This document shows positions 41,885 through 50,284 of a stretch of 64,000 nucleotides of DNA, in pieces. The position numbers and the translations under genes were made by a program. The notes beneath the pieces were generated by a model, which worked only from the letters and a program-made list of their open reading frames with translations, was not told the DNA's origin and did not search any database. This DNA comes from an uncultured Lachnospiraceae bacterium (GTDB lineage: Bacteria > Bacillota > Clostridia > Lachnospirales > Lachnospiraceae). The stretch is from NCBI GenBank assembly GCA_947626775.1, contig CANQTL010000011.1, positions 1-64,000 of the forward strand. The letters are read 5' to 3'. Each line of letters opens with the position of its first letter. The stretch's first letter is position 1.

Positions 41885-42706
41885 TCAGCATCTCTTCTTA
41901 TAATAATGTTCCAGGTTCTGGATCAGCCTGTAGAAAATCATGGCGATGGCGCACAGGATAATGATGGCCGTGATCATTGTGTTCAGCCGGAATACCTGGG
42001 ATCCGTAGATGATCAGATATCCCAGTCCGCGCCTGGCGGCGAGAAACTCGCCGATGATGACGCCCACCAGGGACAGGCCCACATTGACTTTCATGCCGCT
42101 TAGAATCAGCGGGATGCAGCTTGGGAAGATGACCTTGAAGAAGGCGTCCAGGCGGCTGCCGCCCAGCGTGTAGATGAGCTTTGACATCTCCGGGTCAGCC
42201 TGGCAGAAGCCGGTGTAGAGATTGATGACGGAGCCGAAGACGGCCACGGAGATCCCGGCGACGATGATGGTGTCCGTACCGGTGCCGAGCCAGACGATCA
42301 GAAGCGGTGCAAGCGCCGATTTCGGCAGGGAGTTGAGGACGACCAGATAGGGTTCCAGCACTTCGGCAAGGTTGGGAATATACCACAGAAGGAACGCCGC
42401 GAGCAGGCTGAACACCGTGACGAGGAGAAAACTTGCGATAATCTCTGCCAGCGTGATTCCCGTGTGGGCGAAGAACGAGCCGTCGGCAATCATCTGCCAC
42501 AGACAGGACAGGATGCCGCCGGGGCTGCTGAAGAAAAAGGGATCGATCCAGCCGCGCCGCGCGGCGATTTCCCACAGGCCCAGGAACGCGGTGATTAAGA
42601 GCAGCCTGGCGAGTGCGACGGCATGGTGGTGGCGCCTGTGCGCGCGCAGGAATCTCCGCTGATTGGCGGACATGGCGTCAGTTGGTCGGAACAGCGGTCT
42701 GTTCAT
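41885..42706 (-). CDS. ABC transporter permease, TauC/SsuC-like
   Basis: A 273-residue permease with about six helices. The conserved inner loop GGSRLDAFFKVIFPSCIPLILSG is the EAA motif that contacts the ATPase. TauC/SsuC-type permeases bring in sulfonates, nitrate-like ions, or thiamine-precursor molecules; the substrate cannot be told here. It starts in the end of the ATPase gene (29-base overlap), with GGGAGG nine bases before the ATG. No substrate-binding protein is adjacent. Confidence 0.85.
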   Translation of the reverse strand: MNRPLFRPTDAMSANQRRFLRAHRRHHHAVALARLLLITAFLGLWEIAARRGWIDPFFFSSPGGILSCLWQMIADGSFFAHTGITLAEIIASFLLVTVFSLLAAFLLWYIPNLAEVLEPYLVVLNSLPKSALAPLLIVWLGTGTDTIIVAGISVAVFGSVINLYTGFCQADPEMSKLIYTLGGSRLDAFFKVIFPSCIPLILSGMKVNVGLSLVGVIIGEFLAARRGLGYLIIYGSQVFRLNTMITAIIILCAIAMIFYRLIQNLEHYYKKRC

Positions 42707-43475
42707 TGGTCAAAACCTCCCATAATTGATTGAAATAAAGCCGGTATTTGGCACTGTTCCGGACCGCGAGAGGATCGCTGCGGTCCGTGTCGAAATGAAT
42801 CGGCATCTCGCATTTGACGCAGGCGGGTCTTTTGGACAGGACGAGGACGCGGTCCGCCAGAGTGACGGCCTCGGACAGATCGTGCGTGATGAGAATGGCG
42901 GTCTTGTTCGTGCCGCGGATGATCTGCGCGATGTCTGCGGAGACATTGAGCCTCGTCTGGGAATCCAGCGCGCTGAAGGGTTCGTCCAGCAGAAAGAGAT
43001 CCGGGCGGATCGCCATCGTGCGTATGAGCGCGGCGCGCTGCCTCATGCCGCCGGAAAGCTCGGAGGGCTTCTTGTCCCGGAAAGCGTACAGATCGTAATC
43101 TTTCAGCAGTTTCAGTACATAGTCAATGTTTTCTCCGGTCAGGGCATGATTTAGCTCCAATCCCAGCAGGACGTTTTTGTAGATCGTGCGCCACTCGAAG
43201 AGATGGTCGCGCTGCAGCATGTAGCCGACCTTCATGACGTCGCGCAGACCGCAGTCGGAGACGTACTGCCCCCGGTAGAACAGACTGCCTTTTTCCGGCG
43301 CAAGCAGCCCCGCTATGATGGACAGCAGCGTGGACTTGCCGCAGCCGCTCGGCCCTACGATGGCCAGAAATTCCCCCTGAGATACTTCAAACGATATATG
43401 TGACAGCGCGGGAGTTTCCCCTTTGAGATTGTGATAGGCGTAGGAAATATCCTGCAGCGATAACAGCAGCTCCAT
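42678..43475 (-). CDS. ABC transporter ATPase, TauB/SsuB-like
   Basis: A 265-residue nucleotide-binding subunit with Walker A VGPSGCGKSTLLSIIAGLL, Q-loop MLQRDHL, signature ELSGGMRQRAALIRTMAI, and Walker B DLFLLDEPFSALD, all intact. It pairs with the permease that follows and overlaps. The ATG at 43475 with AAGGAG 11 bases before is preferred to the longer frame. A 15-base palindrome TATCGTTATACGATA at 43491-43505 lies right before it and may be an operator. Confidence 0.9.
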   Translation of the reverse strand: MELLLSLQDISYAYHNLKGETPALSHISFEVSQGEFLAIVGPSGCGKSTLLSIIAGLLAPEKGSLFYRGQYVSDCGLRDVMKVGYMLQRDHLFEWRTIYKNVLLGLELNHALTGENIDYVLKLLKDYDLYAFRDKKPSELSGGMRQRAALIRTMAIRPDLFLLDEPFSALDSQTRLNVSADIAQIIRGTNKTAILITHDLSEAVTLADRVLVLSKRPACVKCEMPIHFDTDRSDPLAVRNSAKYRLYFNQLWEVLTNEQTAVPTN

Positions 43476-43537
43476 AGCGTAACAACTCCTTATCGTTATA
43501 CGATATAGTATGATTTGCAAGAAAATATGTGTTTTGA

Positions 43538-43566
43538 TTGAAAAGAAAAGTATTTTGTGGTATCAT
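43538..43566 (+). promoter_or_regulatory. Promoter of argH
   Basis: TTGAAA at 43538-43543 and TATCAT at 43561-43566 with a 17-base spacer. The divergent palindrome at 43491-43505 belongs to the ABC genes. No clear arginine box was recognised. Confidence 0.7.
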
Positions 43567-43601
43567 CAAATTCAGATTTAATTAAAGTGGAGGAATAGCG
43601 C

Positions 43602-45002
43602 ATGGCACAGTTGTGGGGCGGTCGTTTTACGAAGGAGACGGACAGGCTGGTGTATCAGTTCAACGCCTCGATCTCTTTTGACCGGAAGTTTTTTGCGCAG
43701 GATATTGAGGGAAGCATCGCCCATGTGGTCATGCTGGCGAAACAGGGGATCCTGACGAAGGATGAGAAGGATACCATCCTGAAGGGGCTCACCGGGATCC
43801 GCAGGGATGTGGACGAGGGCAGGCTGCAGATCACGGATGAATATGAGGATATCCATAGTTTCGTGGAGGCGAATCTGATCGAGCGCGTCGGGGACGTGGG
43901 AAAGAAGCTGCATACCGGGAGAAGCCGCAACGATCAGGTCGCGCTCGACATGCGCCTGTACACGCGGCTGGAAGTGCTCTATGTGGACGAGCTGCTCCGG
44001 GAGCTGCTCCGCACACTGTTACATATCATGGAAGAGAATACGGAGACTTTCATGCCGGGCTTTACCCATCTGCAGAAAGCGCAGCCCGTGACGCTGGCGC
44101 ACCATACGGGCGCTTACTTTGAGATGTTTAAACGCGACAGGTCGCGGCTGAAGGACATTTATTTCCGTATGAATTACTGTCCGCTGGGCGCGGGGGCTCT
44201 GGCGGGGACGACGTATCCCCTGGACAGGAATTATACCGCGTCGCTTCTGGGCTTTGAGGGACCGACCCTGAACAGTATGGATTCCGTTGCGGACAGGGAT
44301 TATGTGATCGAGTTTCTGGCGGCGCTCTCCACGATCATGATGCATCTGAGCCGCTTCTGCGAGGAGATTATCATCTGGAACAGCGACGAGTACCGCTTCG
44401 TGGAGATAGACGACGCGTACTCTACGGGGAGCAGCATCATGCCGCAGAAGAAGAATCCGGACATCGCGGAGCTGATCCGGGGCAAGACCGGCAGGGTGTA
44501 CGGGGCGCTGGTGTCCGTTCTCACGACGATGAAGGGGCTCCCGCTCGCCTACAACAAGGATATGCAGGAGGACAAGGAGCTGACTTTCGACGCCATCGAC
44601 ACGGCGAAGGGCTGTCTCGTCCTGTTTGAGGGCATGGTGCGGACCATGAAATTCCGTAAGGACGTCATGGAGAAAAGCGCCATACGGGGATTCGCCAATG
44701 CGACGGACGCCGCGGATTATCTCGTGGGGCGCGGCGTGCCTTTCAGAGACGCGCATGCCGTCATCGGGAAACTGGTGCTGTACTGCATTGACAGACAGTG
44801 CGCAATCGAGGATCTTTCCCTGGAGGAGCTGCAGAACTTCAGCCCGGTATTCGAGGAGGATATCTACGACGCCGTCAGCCTGAAAACCTGTGTTGAGAAG
44901 CGGCTGACGCTCGGAGCGCCGGGTCCGGAGGCCATGCGGAAAATCATTGCCATAGAGAGAGAATATCTTGAGAAAGACTGGCAGATAGAAAGGAGTATTT
45001 AG
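43602..45002 (+). CDS. argH: Argininosuccinate lyase
   Basis: A 466-residue enzyme that splits argininosuccinate to arginine and fumarate, the last step of arginine synthesis. The signature GSSIMPQKKNPDIAEL is near residue 277; HTGRSRNDQVALDMRL and TFMPGFTHLQKAQPVTLAHH are further active-site stretches. Length is standard. GTGGAGG precedes the ATG. The gene is followed two bases later by asd, so these two amino-acid genes share a message although their pathways differ. Confidence 0.97.
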   Translation: MAQLWGGRFTKETDRLVYQFNASISFDRKFFAQDIEGSIAHVVMLAKQGILTKDEKDTILKGLTGIRRDVDEGRLQITDEYEDIHSFVEANLIERVGDVGKKLHTGRSRNDQVALDMRLYTRLEVLYVDELLRELLRTLLHIMEENTETFMPGFTHLQKAQPVTLAHHTGAYFEMFKRDRSRLKDIYFRMNYCPLGAGALAGTTYPLDRNYTASLLGFEGPTLNSMDSVADRDYVIEFLAALSTIMMHLSRFCEEIIIWNSDEYRFVEIDDAYSTGSSIMPQKKNPDIAELIRGKTGRVYGALVSVLTTMKGLPLAYNKDMQEDKELTFDAIDTAKGCLVLFEGMVRTMKFRKDVMEKSAIRGFANATDAADYLVGRGVPFRDAHAVIGKLVLYCIDRQCAIEDLSLEELQNFSPVFEEDIYDAVSLKTCVEKRLTLGAPGPEAMRKIIAIEREYLEKDWQIERSI

Positions 45003-45004
45003 AT

Positions 45005-46090
45005 ATGAGCGACAAACTGAAAGTAGGGATTTTAGGCGGGACCGGTATGGTGGGACAGCGTTTTATCGCTCTGCTGGAGAACCATCCTTGGTTCGAGGTG
45101 ACGACGATCGCGGCCAGCCCGCGCTCCGCGGGCAAGACCTATGCGGAAGCGGTGGGAGACAGATGGAAGATGACCACGCCCATGCCGGAGGCGGTGAAAG
45201 ATCTTGTGGTCAGGAACGTGAACGAGGTGGACGAGGTGGCGGCCGGCGTGGATTTCGTGTTCTCCGCGGTGGATATGACCAAAGAGGAGATCCGGAAGAT
45301 CGAGGAGGATTATGCGAAGACGGAGACGCCCGTGGTGTCCAACAACAGCGCGCACCGCTGGACGCCGGATGTGCCGATGGTCGTCCCGGAGATCAACGCG
45401 GATCACTTTGCGGTGATCGAGGCTCAGAGAAAGCGGCTCGGCACGAAGAGGGGCTTTGTCGCCGTCAAACCGAATTGCTCTATTCAGAGTTATGCGCCCG
45501 TGCTGACGGCATGGATGGAGTTCGAGCCCTACGAGGTGGTAGCGACTACCTATCAGGCGATTTCCGGCGCCGGCAAGACCTTTAAGGACTGGCCGGAGAT
45601 GGTGGAGAACGTGATTCCCTATATCGGAGGCGAGGAGGAGAAGAGCGAGAAGGAGCCGCTCAGAATCTGGGGCAGAGTTGAGAACGGACAGATTGTTCCG
45701 GCCACGGAGCCTGTCATCACCTGTCAGTGCATCCGCGTGCCCGTGCTGAACGGCCATACGGCGGCGGTGTTTGTAAAGTTCCGAAAGAAGCCGGCGAAGG
45801 AACAGCTCGTGGAGAAGCTCGTAAACTTTAAAGGGCTGCCGCAGGAGCTGCAGCTCCCCAGCGCGCCGAAACAGTTTATCCGGGTGATGGAGGAGGACGA
45901 CAGACCCCAGGTCAGACTGGATGTGGACTATGAGAACGGTATGGGGATCAGCGTCGGCAGGATCAGGGAGGACAGCGTGTACGACTGGAAATTCGTCGGT
46001 CTGTCCCACAACACGGTCCGCGGCGCAGCCGGCGGCGGAATCCTCTGCGCGGAGGCGCTGAAGGCCCTGGGATATATTGTTAAGAAGTAA
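45005..46090 (+). CDS. asd: Aspartate-semialdehyde dehydrogenase
   Basis: A 361-residue NADP-dependent enzyme that makes aspartate semialdehyde for lysine, threonine, methionine and diaminopimelate. The N-terminus VGILGGTGMVGQRFIALLENHPWF is the cofactor fold; the catalytic Cys is C158 in VKPNCSIQSYAP. This reading and the length place it in the archaeal/fungal-type Asd group, common in Clostridia. GAAAGGAGT precedes it. Complete. Confidence 0.95.
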   Translation: MSDKLKVGILGGTGMVGQRFIALLENHPWFEVTTIAASPRSAGKTYAEAVGDRWKMTTPMPEAVKDLVVRNVNEVDEVAAGVDFVFSAVDMTKEEIRKIEEDYAKTETPVVSNNSAHRWTPDVPMVVPEINADHFAVIEAQRKRLGTKRGFVAVKPNCSIQSYAPVLTAWMEFEPYEVVATTYQAISGAGKTFKDWPEMVENVIPYIGGEEEKSEKEPLRIWGRVENGQIVPATEPVITCQCIRVPVLNGHTAAVFVKFRKKPAKEQLVEKLVNFKGLPQELQLPSAPKQFIRVMEEDDRPQVRLDVDYENGMGISVGRIREDSVYDWKFVGLSHNTVRGAAGGGILCAEALKALGYIVKK

Positions 46091-46095
46091 AAGGC

Positions 46096-47469
46096 ATGAG
46101 AGAATCCATGTTGCTTGGCAGAACATCAGAACTGAAATATCTGAATAATTATTTTGACAGGGAAGGCAGCCAGATTCTGGTCGTGTACGGGCAGAGATAC
46201 ATCGGCAAGACAACGCTTGTCAGGGAGTTCATGGAGGATAAGCAGGGATATTATTATCTCGCCAGAGCCTGTTCGGAGAGAGAACAGGTGTACCAGTGGA
46301 GCGCCCAGCTGGCCAGGGACGGCTATGAGACGGAGAAGTTTCCGTCTTTCCATGATATCTTTGCGAAGATTACCAGGCGGGAGCCCGGCAAAAAAGTGCT
46401 TGTGATCGACGAGTTCCAAAACATTGTCAGAGCGAGCGGCGGTTTTATGAAAGAGCTGGTCGCCTTCGTGCATAACCAGTGGAACCGGGACGAGGTCATG
46501 GTCGTTCTGTGCAGTTCTTCCATCGGCTGGATTGAGAACAGCATGGTTACGCGCATCGGCGAGGCCGCCTACGAGCTGTCCGGTTTCCTCAAGATACGGG
46601 AGATGCCGTTTGACGATATCGTAGAGCGGTTCCCCAATTTCCGCATCGAAGAGTGCGTGGAGGCGTATGCCGTGCTGGGCGGGTTCCCGGGGCTGTGGAA
46701 TCAGTTTGACGACAGGCTGACGATCCAGCAGAATATCTGCCGGAATATCCTCGACGTCAACAGCCTGCTGTACGGGGAAGGAGAGCGCATGCTGACGGAT
46801 CAGCTGCGGGAGCCGGGCGTCTACAATACGATCATGGCGTCGATCGCAGCCGGGAACCACAAGCTCAACGATCTGTATCTGCACACGGAGTTTTCCAGGG
46901 CCAAGATCAGCGTTTATCTGAAAAATCTGATTGAACTTGAGCTGGTCGAGAAGGTGTTTTCCTACGACACGGCGGGCAGAGACAACGCGCAGAAAGGGAT
47001 TTACCGGATCAGCCATCCGTTCGTGGATTTTTATTACACGTACATGTATCCGTATCTGAGCGATCTGCAGACGCTCTCTGTCGGAGAGTTTTACAACCGA
47101 TATATCATGCCGGATTTCCGCAGATATGTGTCCGGCTGTTTCAAGAAGATCTGCAGGCAGCATCTGACGAAGTTAAACAAGCGGAATAAGCTGCCGATCG
47201 CGCTGGACACCGTGGGGGAGTGGGTCGGCAAGGACGGCGGTCTGGATATCATCGCCCAGGACGAGGACGGGCGCACGGTGATCGGTCTGTGCTGTTGGGA
47301 AAAGCCTGTGGCGTACGAGGATTATGAGAAGCTGTTAAGCTATGCAAAGAAGGTCAGGATCGGCGCGGATTACGTCTACATGTACACGGCGTTCCGCTTC
47401 GACGAGCGGCTGAACCTGGAGGCCAAGGTAAGGCCGAACCTGAAATTGGTCCAAATCTCGGACCTGTAG
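46096..47469 (+). CDS. Archaeal-type AAA ATPase with DUF234-like C-terminus
   Basis: A 457-residue protein with Walker A YGQRYIGKTTLVREF (a GxxxxGKT form) and Walker B KVLVIDEFQNIV, then the sensor region VVLCSSSIGWIE. The middle has a winged-helix part (FSRAKISVYLKNLIELELVEKV), and the end holds a DUF234-like PD-(D/E)XK domain: DGGLDIIAQDEDGRTVIGLCCW, with D and a changed K position. These STAND-like ATPases are frequent in Clostridia and archaea; function is unknown, with links to mobile elements suggested. It starts six bases after asd. Confidence 0.8.
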   Translation: MRESMLLGRTSELKYLNNYFDREGSQILVVYGQRYIGKTTLVREFMEDKQGYYYLARACSEREQVYQWSAQLARDGYETEKFPSFHDIFAKITRREPGKKVLVIDEFQNIVRASGGFMKELVAFVHNQWNRDEVMVVLCSSSIGWIENSMVTRIGEAAYELSGFLKIREMPFDDIVERFPNFRIEECVEAYAVLGGFPGLWNQFDDRLTIQQNICRNILDVNSLLYGEGERMLTDQLREPGVYNTIMASIAAGNHKLNDLYLHTEFSRAKISVYLKNLIELELVEKVFSYDTAGRDNAQKGIYRISHPFVDFYYTYMYPYLSDLQTLSVGEFYNRYIMPDFRRYVSGCFKKICRQHLTKLNKRNKLPIALDTVGEWVGKDGGLDIIAQDEDGRTVIGLCCWEKPVAYEDYEKLLSYAKKVRIGADYVYMYTAFRFDERLNLEAKVRPNLKLVQISDL

Positions 47470-47497
47470 CATTCCGGCGGCGGACAATGAGGAATCT

Positions 47498-49549
47498 ATG
47501 GCAAAAAGTATCTATATAGCGGAAAAACCCAGCGTTGCCAGGGAATTTGCCAGGGCGTTAAAATATAATATGAAAAACAGAGACGGCTATATGGAGTCCG
47601 ACGAGGCCGTCGTGACATGGTGCGTCGGGCATCTGGTGACGATGAGCTATCCGGAAGCCTATGACGAGAAGTACAAAAGATGGTCCCTCGATACGATCCC
47701 GTTCATCCCGGAGCAGTTCAGGTACGAAGTGATCGAGGGCGTGAAGAAGCAGTTCGGGATCGTCAGCGGGCTGCTGAACAGGGAGGATGTGGACGTCATC
47801 TATGTGTGCACAGACTCCGGGCGCGAGGGAGAGTACATCTACCGGCTGGTGGAACAGCAGGCGCAGGTGCACGGCAAGAAGCGCAAGCGCGTCTGGATCG
47901 ACTCACAGACGGAGGAGGAGATTCTCAGGGGCATCCGGGAGGCCAAGGATCTGTCGGCTTACGACAATCTGGCCGACGCCGCCTATCTGCGCGCCAAGGA
48001 AGACTACCTCATGGGAATCAATTTCTCCCGTGTGCTGACATTGAAGTACAGCAATCCGATCAAATCCTACCTGAAGACCGACCGCGCGGTCGTGTCTGTG
48101 GGGCGCGTGATGACCTGTGTGCTCGGCATGGTGGTGAACAGAGAGCGGGAGATACGCGGGTTTGTGAAGATTCCGTTTTACCGTGTGCTCATGCAGACGG
48201 ATATCGAAGGGCGCGAGTGTACGTGCGAGTGGAAGGCCGTGGAGGGATCGCGGTTCTATCAGTCGCCGAAACTCTACAAGGACAATGGCTTCCTGGAGGA
48301 ACGGGACGCCGACGCGTTTATAGACTGGCTGCGGAAAGAGCCGGCGGAGCCGCCCGCCGTCAGCAGGGTCGAAAAAAAGAAAGAGACGAAGAACCCGCCG
48401 CTTCTGTACAATCTGGCGGAGCTGCAGAACGACTGTTCCAGGCTCTTCAAGATCAGCCCGGACGAGACGCTCAGGATTGCGCAGGAGCTGTACGAGAAGA
48501 AACTGACAACTTACCCCAGGACGGACGCGCGCGTGCTGTCCACCGCGGTGGCCAAGGAGATTCACAAAAATATCGGCGGCCTGCGCAATTATCCGATTGC
48601 AGCAGAGTACGCGCAGGAGATCCTGAATGCGGGAAGCTATAAGACCATTGCGAAGTCGCGCTATGTCAATGACAAGCAGATCACGGATCACTACGCGATC
48701 ATTCCGACAGGCCAGGGGCTTGGCGCTCTGAACGGTCTGCACCCGACGGCGGCCAGAGTCTATGAAATTATCGTCAGGCGTTTCCTGAGTATCTTCTATC
48801 CCGCAGCGGTGTACCAGAAGATCAGTCTGGGCGTTATGCTGAAGGGAGAGCAGTTCTCGGCAGGCTTCAAGGTGCTGGCGAAAGAGGGATATCTCAGGGC
48901 AGCCAGATATTCTTTCGCCGGCAGGAAAGAGAGCGGCGAGGCGGAGGACAGACCGGAGGACGCCGGGCAGGAGACAGCCTGCGACGAGAGTTTTATGGAA
49001 GCTGTCAACGCGCTGAAAAAGGGCAGGAAGCTCACGCTCAGAGGGCTCGGCAGGAAAGAGGGGGAGACCTCCCCGCCTAAGAGATACAATTCCGGCACGA
49101 TGATCCTCACAATGGAGAACGCCGGACAGTTCATAGAGGATGAGGAGCTGCGTGCGCAGATCAAGGGGAGCGGCATCGGCACCTCCGCGACGAGGGCTGA
49201 GATTCTGAAGAAGCTGGTCAATATCAAGTACCTGGCCCTGAATAAAAAGACGCAGATCATCACGCCGACGCTTCTGGGAGAGATGATCTATGAAGTCGTG
49301 GCAGGGTCTATCAGGCCGCTCTTAGATCCGCGGCTGACCGCCAGCTGGGAAAAAGGGCTCACGCTCGTGGCGGGCGGCGAGATCACAGGGGATGAGTACA
49401 TGGGGAAACTGGATGATTTTGTGACCAGAAGAACCAACGCGGTGAAGCAGCTGAACAATCAGGCGGCGCTCTATGACCGGTTCAGCTATGTGGCTCAGTT
49501 TTATCGGAAAAGCGACGGAAGCCGGCAGGCTTCAGGAAAGAGGGTATGA
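47498..49549 (+). CDS. topB: DNA topoisomerase III
   Basis: A 683-residue type IA topoisomerase that relaxes or separates DNA by cutting one strand. The Toprim part begins IYIAEKPSVAREFARAL and has CTDSGREGEYIYR; the catalytic tyrosine is Y339 in KLTTYPRTDARVLS. IGTSATRAEILKKL near residue 560 and the end FYRKSDGSRQ complete the core. No zinc-finger tail is present, which fits TopB rather than TopA. GAGGAA precedes the ATG. Complete and GC-rich. Confidence 0.93.
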   Translation: MAKSIYIAEKPSVAREFARALKYNMKNRDGYMESDEAVVTWCVGHLVTMSYPEAYDEKYKRWSLDTIPFIPEQFRYEVIEGVKKQFGIVSGLLNREDVDVIYVCTDSGREGEYIYRLVEQQAQVHGKKRKRVWIDSQTEEEILRGIREAKDLSAYDNLADAAYLRAKEDYLMGINFSRVLTLKYSNPIKSYLKTDRAVVSVGRVMTCVLGMVVNREREIRGFVKIPFYRVLMQTDIEGRECTCEWKAVEGSRFYQSPKLYKDNGFLEERDADAFIDWLRKEPAEPPAVSRVEKKKETKNPPLLYNLAELQNDCSRLFKISPDETLRIAQELYEKKLTTYPRTDARVLSTAVAKEIHKNIGGLRNYPIAAEYAQEILNAGSYKTIAKSRYVNDKQITDHYAIIPTGQGLGALNGLHPTAARVYEIIVRRFLSIFYPAAVYQKISLGVMLKGEQFSAGFKVLAKEGYLRAARYSFAGRKESGEAEDRPEDAGQETACDESFMEAVNALKKGRKLTLRGLGRKEGETSPPKRYNSGTMILTMENAGQFIEDEELRAQIKGSGIGTSATRAEILKKLVNIKYLALNKKTQIITPTLLGEMIYEVVAGSIRPLLDPRLTASWEKGLTLVAGGEITGDEYMGKLDDFVTRRTNAVKQLNNQAALYDRFSYVAQFYRKSDGSRQASGKRV

Positions 49550-49552
49550 TCA

Positions 49553-50227
49553 ATGGCAGGCATGAAGGATACGGAGATCGGCGAGCTCTATACGCTCGAC
49601 GAGACGATTGCGAAAGATATTTTCGACGGCGCGCGCTATCCGTGGGAAGTACTTCCGAAAATAGGCGGTTTTATCGTGGCGCTGGGCGGCACGCTGCCCG
49701 AAGAGCGCTATGAGAAGAGAGGAGACGACGTCTGGATTGCGAAGTCCGCTCATGTGTATCCGAGCGCGTGCATATGCGGTCCGGCTATCATCGATGAGGA
49801 GGCGGAGATCAGGCACTGCGCCTTTATCAGAGGAAACGCCATTGTCGGCAGGGGAGCGGTCGTCGGCAACTCCACCGAGCTGAAGAACGTCATTCTCTTT
49901 AACAAAGTACAGGTGCCGCATTACAATTATGTGGGCGACAGTATCCTCGGCTACAAGGCGCATATGGGCGCGGGTTCCATCACATCGAACGTCAAGAGCG
50001 ACAAGACCCTGGTGGTCGTCCGCGCGGGCGCAGAGTCGATGGAGACAGGGCTGAAAAAATTCGGCGCCATGCTGGGCGACTGCGTGGAGGTGGGCTGCAA
50101 TTCCGTGCTGAATCCCGGCACGGTGATCGGCAGGCAGGCGAACGTCTATCCGACCTCCATGGTCAGGGGGTTCATACCGGCGAACAGCATTTACAAGAAA
50201 CAGGGCGAGATTGCGGAGAAGTATTAG
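49553..50227 (+). CDS. Left-handed beta-helix (hexapeptide) protein
   Basis: A 224-residue protein with hexapeptide repeats: VWIAKSAHVYPSACICGPAII, then IRHCAFIRGNAIVGRGAVVG and VEVGCNSVLNPGTVIGRQANVYP. This is the acyltransferase domain of GlmU/LpxA-type proteins, but the pyrophosphorylase domain is absent. It may be an acetyltransferase or a sugar-binding relative. It starts four bases after topB. Confidence 0.75.
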   Translation: MAGMKDTEIGELYTLDETIAKDIFDGARYPWEVLPKIGGFIVALGGTLPEERYEKRGDDVWIAKSAHVYPSACICGPAIIDEEAEIRHCAFIRGNAIVGRGAVVGNSTELKNVILFNKVQVPHYNYVGDSILGYKAHMGAGSITSNVKSDKTLVVVRAGAESMETGLKKFGAMLGDCVEVGCNSVLNPGTVIGRQANVYPTSMVRGFIPANSIYKKQGEIAEKY

Positions 50228-50284
50228 GGTTGTCTGGCCGCGGAATTTACGATATTAACAGAAAGTGTTTGGGGACGGAAAAAG